DNA from: JBDTRY01 sp039931435
GTDB taxonomy: Bacteria > Acidobacteriota > Thermoanaerobaculia > Gp7-AA8
DNA: 7,625 bases
Reading direction: 5' to 3'
Assembly: GCA_039931435.1 (NCBI GenBank)
Contig: JBDTRY010000188.1
Location: 1 to 7,625, forward strand
The notes under the pieces were generated by a model. The model was not told the origin of the DNA. It worked only from the letters and a program-made list of their open reading frames with translations, and made no database searches. Each line of letters opens with the position of its first letter. The stretch's first letter is position 1. Shown piece by piece: positions 1 through 6,228 of the stretch. The position numbers were made by a program, and so were the translations under genes.

Positions 1-1268
1 AGTTTCCCTCGGAAAAGCTGACGCGGAACATCCGCGAAGCCACGATGCGCCAGGGAGTCGAACACCCGGTTGTGAACGATGCCGGGTTTAGCGTCTGGGA
101 TGCGTACACCGTTCGCGCCTGGCCCACGGTCATTCTCATCGATCCGGCGGGACGGGTGATCTCGAAATTCGAAGGAGAGATCGAGGCCGACCAGGTCGCT
201 CCGGAGATCGAGGGCGTGATCCGCGACTTCGACGAACAGGGGAAAATTGACCGCAGTCCCATTCAATTCAGGCTCGAGGCGGAAAGTGAGCCGCAGCGGC
301 TTCTGAACTTTCCCTCGAAGATCCTGCTCATTCCGGGGAACCGCCTTTTCATCGCCGACTCCGGTCACCATCGGCTGCTGGACATCGAGTTGGACCACGA
401 TGGTACCTCCGGGCGAGTGCGTCGTGTCTTCGGAACGGGAAATCCGGGGCTGACAGACGGCGATGCCTCTGCCGCGCAGTTCAATGACCCTCATGGAATG
501 TCTTACTGGCGCGGAACCGTGTATCTCGCGGACACGGGGAATCACGCACTCAGGGCGATCGACGTGGACAGTGGCGTCGTGCGTACCGTCGCTGGAACGG
601 GCCAGAAGGGATCGGGCCGCGTGGAGGTCGGCCAGGCCCGCGGTGTGGCCCTGCGCTCCCCGTGGGCGGTGTGGGCGGAAGGGGATGCCGTACTGGTGGC
701 GCTGGCCGGGTCCCACCAGATCGGTGTGCTGATGAATGAGCGCGAGATCGGACCGTTTGCCGGCAACGGCCGGGAAGCGCTCACAGACGGCACCCGTCAG
801 GAGGCGAGTTTCAATCAGCCCAGCGACCTGGCCATAGGTTTCGAGTACCTCTTCGTGGCCGACGCGGAAGCGAGTGCCATTCGCGCGGTCACATTAGCTG
901 ACGACCCGAAAGTATTCACTCTCGTCGGACAGGGACTCTTCGATTTCGGGGATGTTGATGGCCTCGGTCCGGAGGTGCGGCTGCAACATCCAACGGGAAT
1001 CACCTTTCACGCCGACAAGCTGTATGTGGCCGACACCTACAATCACAAGATCAAGACCCTCGATCCAACTACAGGCCGGACCGAGACCATCATCGGCACC
1101 GGCTCCGCGGGGACTGCCGATGGACCGTTTCGACAGGCCGAGCTTTATGAGCCGGAAGGTTTGACCATTGAAAGCGGTCTGCTGTACATCGCAGACACGA
1201 ACAACCATGCCGTCAGGGTAGCGAATCTGGATCTCCATCTCGTAGAGACCCTGGCCATCCGTGAGTGA
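1..1268 (+). CDS. NHLRC2-like thioredoxin-fold / NHL-repeat protein (5' partial)
   Basis: The reading frame is open to the left edge (first whole codon at base 3) and stops with TGA at 1266-1268, so about 421 C-terminal residues are seen and the true start lies outside. The first ~70 residues are the end of a thioredoxin-like domain: HPVVND, then WPTVILIDPAGRV with the Trp-Pro-Thr expected at the cis-Pro loop. The Cys motif would lie upstream of the window. The rest is a six-bladed NHL propeller with repeats about 165 bases apart. Their signatures (IADSGHHRL, LADTGNHALR, a degenerate VALAGSHQIG, VADAEASAIR, VADTYNHKIK, IADTNNHAVR) lie near bases 345, 520, 690, 850, 1020 and 1181, with GTG(N)G turns between them. 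This is the order of human NHLRC2, but the protein ends right after the propeller, without the extra C-terminal domain of the animal protein. Cellular location cannot be judged without the N-terminus. The biochemical role is unproven; a redox-linked scaffold is an inference. The M28 gene follows after 21 bases. Confidence 0.93.
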   Translation, partial: FPSEKLTRNIREATMRQGVEHPVVNDAGFSVWDAYTVRAWPTVILIDPAGRVISKFEGEIEADQVAPEIEGVIRDFDEQGKIDRSPIQFRLEAESEPQRLLNFPSKILLIPGNRLFIADSGHHRLLDIELDHDGTSGRVRRVFGTGNPGLTDGDASAAQFNDPHGMSYWRGTVYLADTGNHALRAIDVDSGVVRTVAGTGQKGSGRVEVGQARGVALRSPWAVWAEGDAVLVALAGSHQIGVLMNEREIGPFAGNGREALTDGTRQEASFNQPSDLAIGFEYLFVADAEASAIRAVTLADDPKVFTLVGQGLFDFGDVDGLGPEVRLQHPTGITFHADKLYVADTYNHKIKTLDPTTGRTETIIGTGSAGTADGPFRQAELYEPEGLTIESGLLYIADTNNHAVRVANLDLHLVETLAIRE

Positions 1269-1289
1269 TCCGGTGCTACGATCGCACCG

Positions 1290-3557
1290 TTGATCCGCAA
1301 CGGCCGAGGAGTTTACGTCACGGTGGGGCTGCTGGCGCTGACCCTGGGACTCGTGACCATCCGCTACGCCCCTCCGAAAGCGATTCCCATCGACGCTCCG
1401 GCCAACCGGTTTTCCGCTGCCCGCGCCTTCGAGGTGTTGCGCACTCTCGTCGGTGACAACACCCCGCACCCCACGGGCACAGGAGCGAACGCAGTGGTCC
1501 GGCTGCGAGTCGTTTCGGAGCTTCGAAAGCTCGGCTACCAGCCTCATATCCAGGAAGCGTTCGCATGCAATCCCCATGGAACCTGCGGGTATGTGAAGAA
1601 TGTGGTTGCCATGGCCCGGGGTACGACCAGTGCGCGGGCGGTTCTGCTGGCCGTGCACTATGACTCGGTCGGCGCCGGCCCGGGCGCCTCCGACGACGCC
1701 GTTGGAGTTGCTGCTGTGCTCGAGGTGGCGCGGGCCCTGAAGAACAGCCCGCCGCTGAAGCGGGACGTCATTTTTCTCATCGATGACGGGGAGGAACAGG
1801 GACTTCTCGGCGCGGAAGCGTTCTGTGCCCGGCATCCCTGGGCCAGGCGGGTCGGATCCGTCGTCAATCTTGAAGCACGCGGCACCACCGGCCCCAGCCT
1901 GATGTTCGAGACCAATCGCCGGAACGCGACCATCATAGGAACCGTCGCCCGTGCGCTGCCACGGCCGGCCACGAATTCAATCTATTACACGATTTATCAA
2001 CTGCTTCCCAACGATACGGATTTCTCAGTCTTCAAGCGCTACGGATTGAACGGCGTCAATTTCGCTTTCGTAGGAGGAGCTGCGCGGTACCACACTCCAC
2101 GTGACGACCTTGCCCATGTCGATCGGCGAAGCCTTCAGCATCATGGCGACAACGCCCTGGCGCTGGTGCGCGCCTTCGCTTCAGATACATCGGAGGACCG
2201 CGCGAAAGGCGATGCGACCTACTTCGATTTTCTTACACTGACTGTCCTCTGGTGGCCGGCCTCGTGGACTCCGATTCTGGCCATCGCCGGAGCGCTTCTC
2301 GTTCTCAGTGCCGTCTTCACGATGGTTCGAAGATCGCGTCTGACCATCGGAGGCATTCTTCACGGTCTGGGATCGTTCCTTCTCGTCATCATCATCACCG
2401 GTGCATGCGCCTGGACGTTGCACGCCGCCATCGCCGCAACGAAAGCGTCAGGCGTGGAGTGGCTCCCACATTCCTGGGTGCTGCGCGCTGCATTCTGGAT
2501 GCTTCCGTTCGCGGTCAGTTCCGCTGTCATGCTCTTGTTCCGCAACCGGACTGCCGCGGAGATGTGGAGTGGCGTATGGATCACCTGGTCCGTCATTGCC
2601 ATCGGTACCGGCTTCGTTCTTCCCGGTACAGCCTACCCGTTTGTTATTCCCACCCTGTTGGCAGGCGCATTCGCTGTCGTTGCGCGAAACACGAATGACG
2701 GAGCGGTCCCGGCGTGGGCGGCCCAGACCGCCGTCGCGCTGTCGGCAGGAGTGCTCATCCTGCCAGTGGCCTGGATGCTCTACGACGGAATGGGACTGGG
2801 CATTCTTCCTGCCGTGTCGATCCTCGTCCTGCTTGTTTTCAGTTGCGTACTGCCGTCGATGACGGGAGAGGGCAGGGGAGCGGCATTGGGAATGGCGCTG
2901 GTCGGCGGATTGCTGACGGTTGTGGCAGCGATAATTGCCGCGGTGCTGCCGTCCTATTCAGTCGACCATCCACGCCCGCTATCCTTCATCTTTTACGAAC
3001 GCGTAGACCAGAAGCGCGCGCAGTGGCTGACGGGTTCGTCGTCAGGAGCGCTTCCCGCGGCCATGCGCAGCCAGTTTCTTCCACGGCCGATCCAGCCATA
3101 CCCCTGGAGCAAGGATGTTCGCCTGTTCAGTGCGCCGGCCCGGCAAGTCTGGCTCGACCCGCACGTAGCAGTGATCGCGTCCGTCGAGCGTCACGGCGAG
3201 GAGGAAAATATTGCGCTGGATCTCCGCCCCGCGCGTCCGGGGTCCACACTCGGGATCTATATGCCAGCGGAGCGGCTGACAGGGGCCTCGGTCGAGGGTG
3301 TGGAGATTCCCCTCAAACCTGAGAGCGAGGAAGGCGGGGAAAGATGGCGACGGCTTTCGGTAGCCGATGCTCCAGCAGCAGGAATCGGGATCACGCTTCG
3401 AATCCATGGTCTCGATCCGGTGCCTGTTTTTACCTGGGAGCTCGATTACGGGATTCCTGCGAGCGGGAACTTTCTTAAGAAGCTGAGGCCGGTTGATTCG
3501 GCTCCCATCCACGCCGGCGATCGATCGATGGTCGTTTCTCCGTTGGTGATCGAGTAG
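1290..3557 (+). CDS. Membrane-anchored M28 family zinc peptidase, ERMP1/FXNA-like
   Basis: Predicted di-zinc exopeptidase of 755 aa, anchored in the inner membrane with its catalytic domain outside the cytoplasm. Residues 8-26 form an N-terminal membrane segment preceded by positive residues. The M28 domain spans about 45-295: AVHYDSV (H123, D125), GASDD (D135, bridging metal ligand), DDGEEQG (E168 catalytic, E169 ligand), NLEARG (E195, Glu where many M28 enzymes have Asp) and YHTPRDD (H268), so the full active set is present. About eight hydrophobic segments follow (near 318-344, 353-378, 397-417, 427-446, 449-466, 477-497, 503-521, 530-553), then a soluble C-terminal domain of about 200 residues. 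This is the layout of eukaryotic ERMP1/Felix-ina and its bacterial relatives, and the length is normal. The start is uncertain. TTG 1290 is the first possible start after the in-frame stop of the upstream gene and keeps the positive N-terminus. GTG 1323 has a better Shine-Dalgarno but cuts into the first membrane segment. Substrate unknown; peptide turnover in the periplasm is inferred. Probably cotranscribed with the preceding gene. Confidence 0.93.
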   Translation: MIRNGRGVYVTVGLLALTLGLVTIRYAPPKAIPIDAPANRFSAARAFEVLRTLVGDNTPHPTGTGANAVVRLRVVSELRKLGYQPHIQEAFACNPHGTCGYVKNVVAMARGTTSARAVLLAVHYDSVGAGPGASDDAVGVAAVLEVARALKNSPPLKRDVIFLIDDGEEQGLLGAEAFCARHPWARRVGSVVNLEARGTTGPSLMFETNRRNATIIGTVARALPRPATNSIYYTIYQLLPNDTDFSVFKRYGLNGVNFAFVGGAARYHTPRDDLAHVDRRSLQHHGDNALALVRAFASDTSEDRAKGDATYFDFLTLTVLWWPASWTPILAIAGALLVLSAVFTMVRRSRLTIGGILHGLGSFLLVIIITGACAWTLHAAIAATKASGVEWLPHSWVLRAAFWMLPFAVSSAVMLLFRNRTAAEMWSGVWITWSVIAIGTGFVLPGTAYPFVIPTLLAGAFAVVARNTNDGAVPAWAAQTAVALSAGVLILPVAWMLYDGMGLGILPAVSILVLLVFSCVLPSMTGEGRGAALGMALVGGLLTVVAAIIAAVLPSYSVDHPRPLSFIFYERVDQKRAQWLTGSSSGALPAAMRSQFLPRPIQPYPWSKDVRLFSAPARQVWLDPHVAVIASVERHGEEENIALDLRPARPGSTLGIYMPAERLTGASVEGVEIPLKPESEEGGERWRRLSVADAPAAGIGITLRIHGLDPVPVFTWELDYGIPASGNFLKKLRPVDSAPIHAGDRSMVVSPLVIE
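1306..1311 (+). promoter_or_regulatory. Possible ribosome-binding site for the alternative GTG 1323 start of the M28 gene
   Basis: GAGGAG lies 11 bases before an in-frame GTG at 1323. No comparable purine-rich site precedes the TTG at 1290. The spacing is long and a start at 1323 would remove the positively charged N-terminus of the first membrane helix, so I kept 1290 but flag the conflict. Confidence 0.3.
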
Positions 3558-3634
3558 GGCAATCGTCCGGTCATTCATTGCCTTTGCATGTAGTGAACCT
3601 CAGCGAACGGGCGCCAGACGGTTTCCGGGTAGAT

Positions 3635-3659
3635 CCCGGCGCGCGGCCTCCGCGCTGGG
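3635..3659 (+). terminator. GC-rich hairpin downstream of the M28 gene
   Basis: GCGCGG (3641-3646), a CCT loop and CCGCGC (3650-3655) form a perfect 6-bp GC stem. CCC (3635-3637) and GGG (3657-3659) can extend it across an unequal internal loop. It sits about 80 bases after the M28 stop. No T-tract follows, so it is not a classical intrinsic terminator; it may slow polymerase or protect the 3' end of the upstream mRNA. The surrounding gap (3558-3762) holds no convincing gene; a TTGACT at 3698-3703 could be a -35 box for the next gene, but no good -10 is seen. Confidence 0.3.
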
Positions 3660-3751
3660 CAGGGCTCGGCGATTGCAATGAAACCGATACTGATCGATTG
3701 ACTGGCGAGTGCCGGGAACTGGTGGATTCTGGCAACGACGACGAGATCGAC

Positions 3752-3760
3752 AAGGAGGAG
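3752..3760 (+). promoter_or_regulatory. Strong Shine-Dalgarno for the disordered-protein gene
   Basis: AAGGAGGAG ends two bases before ATG 3763; its AAGGAGG core (3752-3758) is four bases away. It is among the strongest ribosome-binding sites in the window and fixes the start at 3763 rather than at the earlier in-frame GTG at 3709. Confidence 0.75.
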
Positions 3761-3762
3761 CA

Positions 3763-4284
3763 ATGACAGAAGAGCGAAGCGGATCGCCGAAGCCGGATAC
3801 CAGGCCGGGCAATGGCGCGACGGAAACGAAGAACGTCCAGAGTAACGAAGCCATCTACGGAGAAATGCGCGTATACAGCCGTCCGGGTGATCGCACTGAC
3901 GAAGGTGATCCGGATATCGATTATCGCGCCGAAGGCAACGATCCGAATCTGACGCGGAAGGAACCGAACGGTACGGACGCCGGGTACGATGAAGCAGCGC
4001 ACACGGGAGCCAGCCGCTATGGTGTTGCGGAGGGGTCGGGGGGAGTCTTCGGTACGACGGGAGGAGGCTCATACGAGGGTGGCTTCCAGATCGAGGAGCG
4101 TCCCGCGCTCTATGACCGTGACGGCGAACCCGATACTTCTGATGGCGGATCCGGATCAGAGCGACAGGAGCGGTACGGGCGTGATCCCGATCGATTCGAC
4201 GAGGTTCTGGACAGTGACCCTTCCAAACCGTCGGCGAACGACCAGAGTTCAACTGGAAAGAGCGACCATCCCACACGCAAGTAG
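3763..4284 (+). CDS. Disordered hydrophilic protein of unknown function (173 aa)
   Basis: I do not recognise a family. The protein has no Cys and no Trp, almost no hydrophobic stretch and no signal peptide or membrane segment, so it is probably cytoplasmic and largely unfolded. It is very rich in Gly, Asp, Glu, Ser, Arg and Pro. A short segment at 30-41 (AIYGEMRVYSRP) is the least disordered part. Residues 86-108 are Gly-rich with spaced aromatics (YGVAEGSGGVFG, then SYEGGF). From 110 on it is highly charged and ends in a Ser/Lys-rich tail. The composition recalls hydrophilins and other desiccation or stress proteins, but that is analogy and not homology. The start at ATG 3763 is set by a near-perfect Shine-Dalgarno. 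The Cys-rich gene begins 59 bases downstream with no clear terminator between, so the two may share a transcript. The good ribosome site and clean in-frame stop support a real gene despite the low complexity. Confidence 0.75.
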   Translation: MTEERSGSPKPDTRPGNGATETKNVQSNEAIYGEMRVYSRPGDRTDEGDPDIDYRAEGNDPNLTRKEPNGTDAGYDEAAHTGASRYGVAEGSGGVFGTTGGGSYEGGFQIEERPALYDRDGEPDTSDGGSGSERQERYGRDPDRFDEVLDSDPSKPSANDQSSTGKSDHPTRK

Positions 4285-4331
4285 TCGGAGAGAGATCGGT
4301 ATTCGGCGAACCGTTCGATGAATTTTCGGGC

Positions 4332-4337
4332 AGGAGG
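4332..4337 (+). promoter_or_regulatory. Shine-Dalgarno for the Cys-rich protein, deciding ATG 4344 over GTG 4341
   Basis: AGGAGG lies six bases before ATG 4344 but only three before the adjacent in-frame GTG 4341. The spacing favours the ATG, giving a protein that begins MAKCDVCGN. Confidence 0.7.
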
Positions 4338-4343
4338 GCTGTG

Positions 4344-4580
4344 ATGGCGAAGTGTGATGTGTGCGGTAACGACTACGACAAAGCGTTCACGGTGGATGGT
4401 CCCGGCGGAAAAGGAACGTTCGACAGCTTCGAGTGCGCAATTCATAAACTCGCGCCAAGATGTGGACACTGCGGCTGCACGATCATCGGCCACGGAATCG
4501 GAGCGAGCGACAGGTTTTACTGTTGCGCCAGCTGCGCGCGAAAAGCGGGCGAAGAGGGCGCCCGGGACCGCATTTCGTAG
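4344..4580 (+). CDS. Small Cys-rich metal-binding protein, metallothionein-like
   Basis: A 78-aa cytoplasmic protein with nine cysteines (4, 7, 31, 40, 43, 45, 60, 61, 64) and candidate His ligands at 34, 42 and 50. Two metal sites can be drawn: C4-x2-C7 with C31-x2-H34 (in FDSFECAIHKLAP), and C40-x2-C43-x-C45 with C60/C61-x2-C64 (in RFYCCASCA). The pattern matches a widespread family of small bacterial proteins beginning M-x-x-C-x-V-C-G-N-x-Y, sometimes annotated as prokaryotic metallothionein. Its FYCCASCA end recalls the FYCxxxCA stretch of cyanobacterial SmtA. Zinc binding is therefore likely; whether it stores metal or acts as a structural zinc-finger adaptor is not known. No metal-responsive regulator or operator is visible nearby. 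It follows the disordered-protein gene on the same strand and is followed by an inverted-repeat element, then a convergent gene. Confidence 0.85.
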   Translation: MAKCDVCGNDYDKAFTVDGPGGKGTFDSFECAIHKLAPRCGHCGCTIIGHGIGASDRFYCCASCARKAGEEGARDRIS

Positions 4581-4612
4581 GTTGATGCGTGGTGCCAATG
4601 AGCGCGGATGCT

Positions 4613-4723
4613 CGTAGGGCTGCACGGCGTAGGGTCGGTATTCTTCGACTTTAGTGCGCTCGGTCGACGATTCGACAGTCAGGAAGAGCAACGGGTACCA
4701 GCCGCACGCCCTGCGGCCCTGCG
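4613..4723. repeat. Composite inverted repeat, copy 1 (REP/BIME- or MITE-like)
   Basis: Two related ~36-base units face each other. Unit A (+) is at 4613-4648 and unit B (-) at 4688-4723, about 40 bases apart; by hand count 24 of 36 positions agree. Each unit begins CGYAGGGC, contains a palindromic core and continues with GGTA. The same arrangement recurs at 7474-7581, where unit C agrees with unit A at 28 of 36 positions. Between the units lies another small palindrome, GTCGA-CGAT-TCGAC (4663-4676). The element fills the space between two convergent genes and encodes nothing credible. Recurrence with the same geometry marks it as a dispersed genomic repeat; whether a RAYT or another transposase moves it cannot be told from here. 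Confidence 0.8.
4701..4717. terminator. Hairpin of repeat unit B, possible bidirectional transcription stop
   Basis: GCCGCA-CGCCC-TGCGGC forms a perfect 6-bp stem with a 5-base loop between the convergent ends of the Cys-rich gene (4580) and the DUF885 gene (4751). There is no T-rich tail, so a role in termination or mRNA 3'-end protection is inferred from position only. Confidence 0.35.
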
Positions 4724-4750
4724 AGCAGCTCCTTCGGATTTCTCAAGCTC

Positions 4751-6124
4751 TCAGTGAACTTTCAGTCCTGAGGGCAGCCGCGGCGACGAGAGCAGCTTTT
4801 CGAATTCGTCCCAGCGTTTGTCAGGGTTGGCGGTTGTTCCGCCACGCGATTCGATGTACTTGCGGACGAGATCCTTCCCGAGGTTGTAGTTGATCACATA
4901 GCTTCGATAGGTATCGAAAAATCGAACTCGCTGTTCGGCGCGCTTCGGATCCGACAGTGCGTAGCGCGTGAGCCATTGCGCTGCCTGGGAGGCATCGATC
5001 TCGCCATTCAGATAGCGTCGCGCAGCTTCATTGCCGGCGTAGCTGAGCTGGTCGACCAGTCCCTGTACCCGATAGTATCTGTCAGCTCTGGACGGATCGA
5101 TCCCGGCAATGGGAAAGAGCTTCGTTTTCTCGTAGATGACGCGCTCGTCGCCGGGAAAGGCAACGTGAATTCCGTAGTTCGCGCTGCCCTCGGCGATCAG
5201 CGACTGGGGACTGAAGAGCGGATAGACGCTGAACTCTTTCCACCCCCGCTCGTTGACGAGATGTTCCTCCAGCAGGGTGTTGTAGACATGATGGCCGGGA
5301 TATCCCTCATGGCAGGCCAGGTCGATGGCGCGATCGATAGAGATTGGAAGCTCGGTGTTCACCTGGATGAGACTCTGATAGTTTCCCTGGTACCAGTTGT
5401 AGGCGCTCCATGGCTTGTCTGTCACATACTCGACTCTGAAATTCTCACCCTGCGGAAGGTCGATGTGCTGTTTTGTCCGGCTGCGGCATTCGGCGATGGC
5501 GGCCGTATACACGGCATCGAGTCTGTCGGGGGGAATGATGAATGACTTGCGGAAGTCTTCGTATCGCTGTGCCAGTGACCCTTTGCCCGGCAGCTCCTTG
5601 TCCAGCTTGTCCAGAACCGTTTGAAAGTAGGAGTCCGGATGGGTTGGGGCCACGGCATCGTAAAGAGCCTGCGATTCCTCATCGAACGACATCTTTTTTC
5701 CCTGCAGAATGTCCACGCGTGCTTCCAGGGCCTGGAGTTGACGGGACAGATACTGAGCGCGCAGGGAGTCCATCTCGTCACTGGACGGAGGCTGCGAGGC
5801 GATCTCGGAGATGAGATCTGCGGCGGTACGGCTGATGCCGGCGAGTTCCGGCGTGCTTCGTTCGACCTCCGATTTCCACTGCGGCGGTCCGTAGTAGGCG
5901 TCGACGTAACCGGGATCCCGCTGACCGAGGGCCAGAACGAGTTTCACGTACGATTCTGCAATATCGTTCATGGAGCGACTCCCCGTTGCGTTCGTTGACT
6001 GGGTAGTGGGAGGCGGTGGTGAGTCCTGCACTTGGGTCGGTGCTACAGCCGGCAGGGTTACGCACGAGGCGGCGAAGAGTGTCGCGGAGATGGCTGCTGG
6101 AAGGTGGAAGAAACCAGATTTCAT
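4751..6124 (-). CDS. DUF885-family predicted zinc metallopeptidase, lipoprotein
   Basis: A 457-aa protein read from ATG at 6124 to TGA at 4751-4753. The N-terminus is a lipoprotein signal: a charged start (MKSG), a hydrophobic stretch and LFAASC, with lipidation expected at C21. A Pro/Thr/Ser/Asn-rich linker (23-50) follows, so the domain is tethered to the membrane outside the cytoplasm. Residues 270-279 read ACHEGYPGHH, the HExxxHH-type signature of DUF885 proteins, with H272, E273 and H278/H279 as likely zinc-site residues. AEGSANYG puts a likely third ligand at E312. The region from 52 to 430 is mostly helical in appearance, as in this family. Many DUF885 proteins are about 550-600 aa, so this is a compact form, but both ends look intact. 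Peptidase activity is inferred from the motif; the substrate is unknown. A GAGGA Shine-Dalgarno (bases 6132-6136, minus strand) lies 7 bases before the ATG. It is divergent from the ASCH gene and convergent with the Cys-rich gene. Confidence 0.9.
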   Translation of the reverse strand: MKSGFFHLPAAISATLFAASCVTLPAVAPTQVQDSPPPPTTQSTNATGSRSMNDIAESYVKLVLALGQRDPGYVDAYYGPPQWKSEVERSTPELAGISRTAADLISEIASQPPSSDEMDSLRAQYLSRQLQALEARVDILQGKKMSFDEESQALYDAVAPTHPDSYFQTVLDKLDKELPGKGSLAQRYEDFRKSFIIPPDRLDAVYTAAIAECRSRTKQHIDLPQGENFRVEYVTDKPWSAYNWYQGNYQSLIQVNTELPISIDRAIDLACHEGYPGHHVYNTLLEEHLVNERGWKEFSVYPLFSPQSLIAEGSANYGIHVAFPGDERVIYEKTKLFPIAGIDPSRADRYYRVQGLVDQLSYAGNEAARRYLNGEIDASQAAQWLTRYALSDPKRAEQRVRFFDTYRSYVINYNLGKDLVRKYIESRGGTTANPDKRWDEFEKLLSSPRLPSGLKVH

Positions 6125-6228
6125 GGCGCTGTCCTCATGATGTTTTGTTTAGTATCAGCTCTGCGAAGTGTGTGCCGTAGCGCAGGGTGGCGAGCGTATC
6201 ACGTGGATCGGGAGGCTCAGGAACGGGG
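6125..6228. promoter_or_regulatory. Divergent intergenic region between the DUF885 and ASCH genes
   Basis: These 104 bases must hold the start signals for both divergent genes. On the minus strand a weak -10-like GATACT (plus-strand 6151-6156) is preceded by TG, but no good -35 is seen. On the plus strand AGGA at 6219-6222, six bases before ATG 6229, is the ribosome site of the ASCH gene. No clear operator palindrome was found. Confidence 0.35.

Noticed and set aside
894..1835. A 313-codon open frame on the minus strand spanning the NHL/M28 gene junction.
   Set aside because: It crosses two well-supported genes on the other strand, shows no domain, and is the kind of antisense open frame common in GC-rich DNA.
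3698..3730. TTGACT at 3698-3703 as a promoter -35 box, and GGAACT at 3715-3720 as an ECF-sigma-type -35.
   Set aside because: Neither has a fitting -10 at the right distance, and the second is too close to the ribosome site.
3578..3766. A 62-codon TTG-started frame whose TGA overlaps ATG 3763 in an ATGA arrangement, as in translational coupling.
   Set aside because: It has no ribosome site, contains the GC hairpin, has no recognisable protein pattern, and its last codons are just the Shine-Dalgarno of the next gene read as protein. The overlap is probably chance.
4295..4308. TCGGTATTCGGCGA just after the 173-aa gene resembles the TCGGTATTC tail of the repeat units.
   Set aside because: Only about ten bases match and no palindromic core or partner unit is present, so a remnant cannot be separated from chance.
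4110..4691. A minus-strand frame with the peptide EYRPYAVQPYE, matched by EYRPHAMRPYD in a minus-strand frame near 7304-7519.
   Set aside because: The shared peptide comes from reading the dispersed repeat units A and C on the opposite strand; it reflects the DNA repeat and not a protein family.
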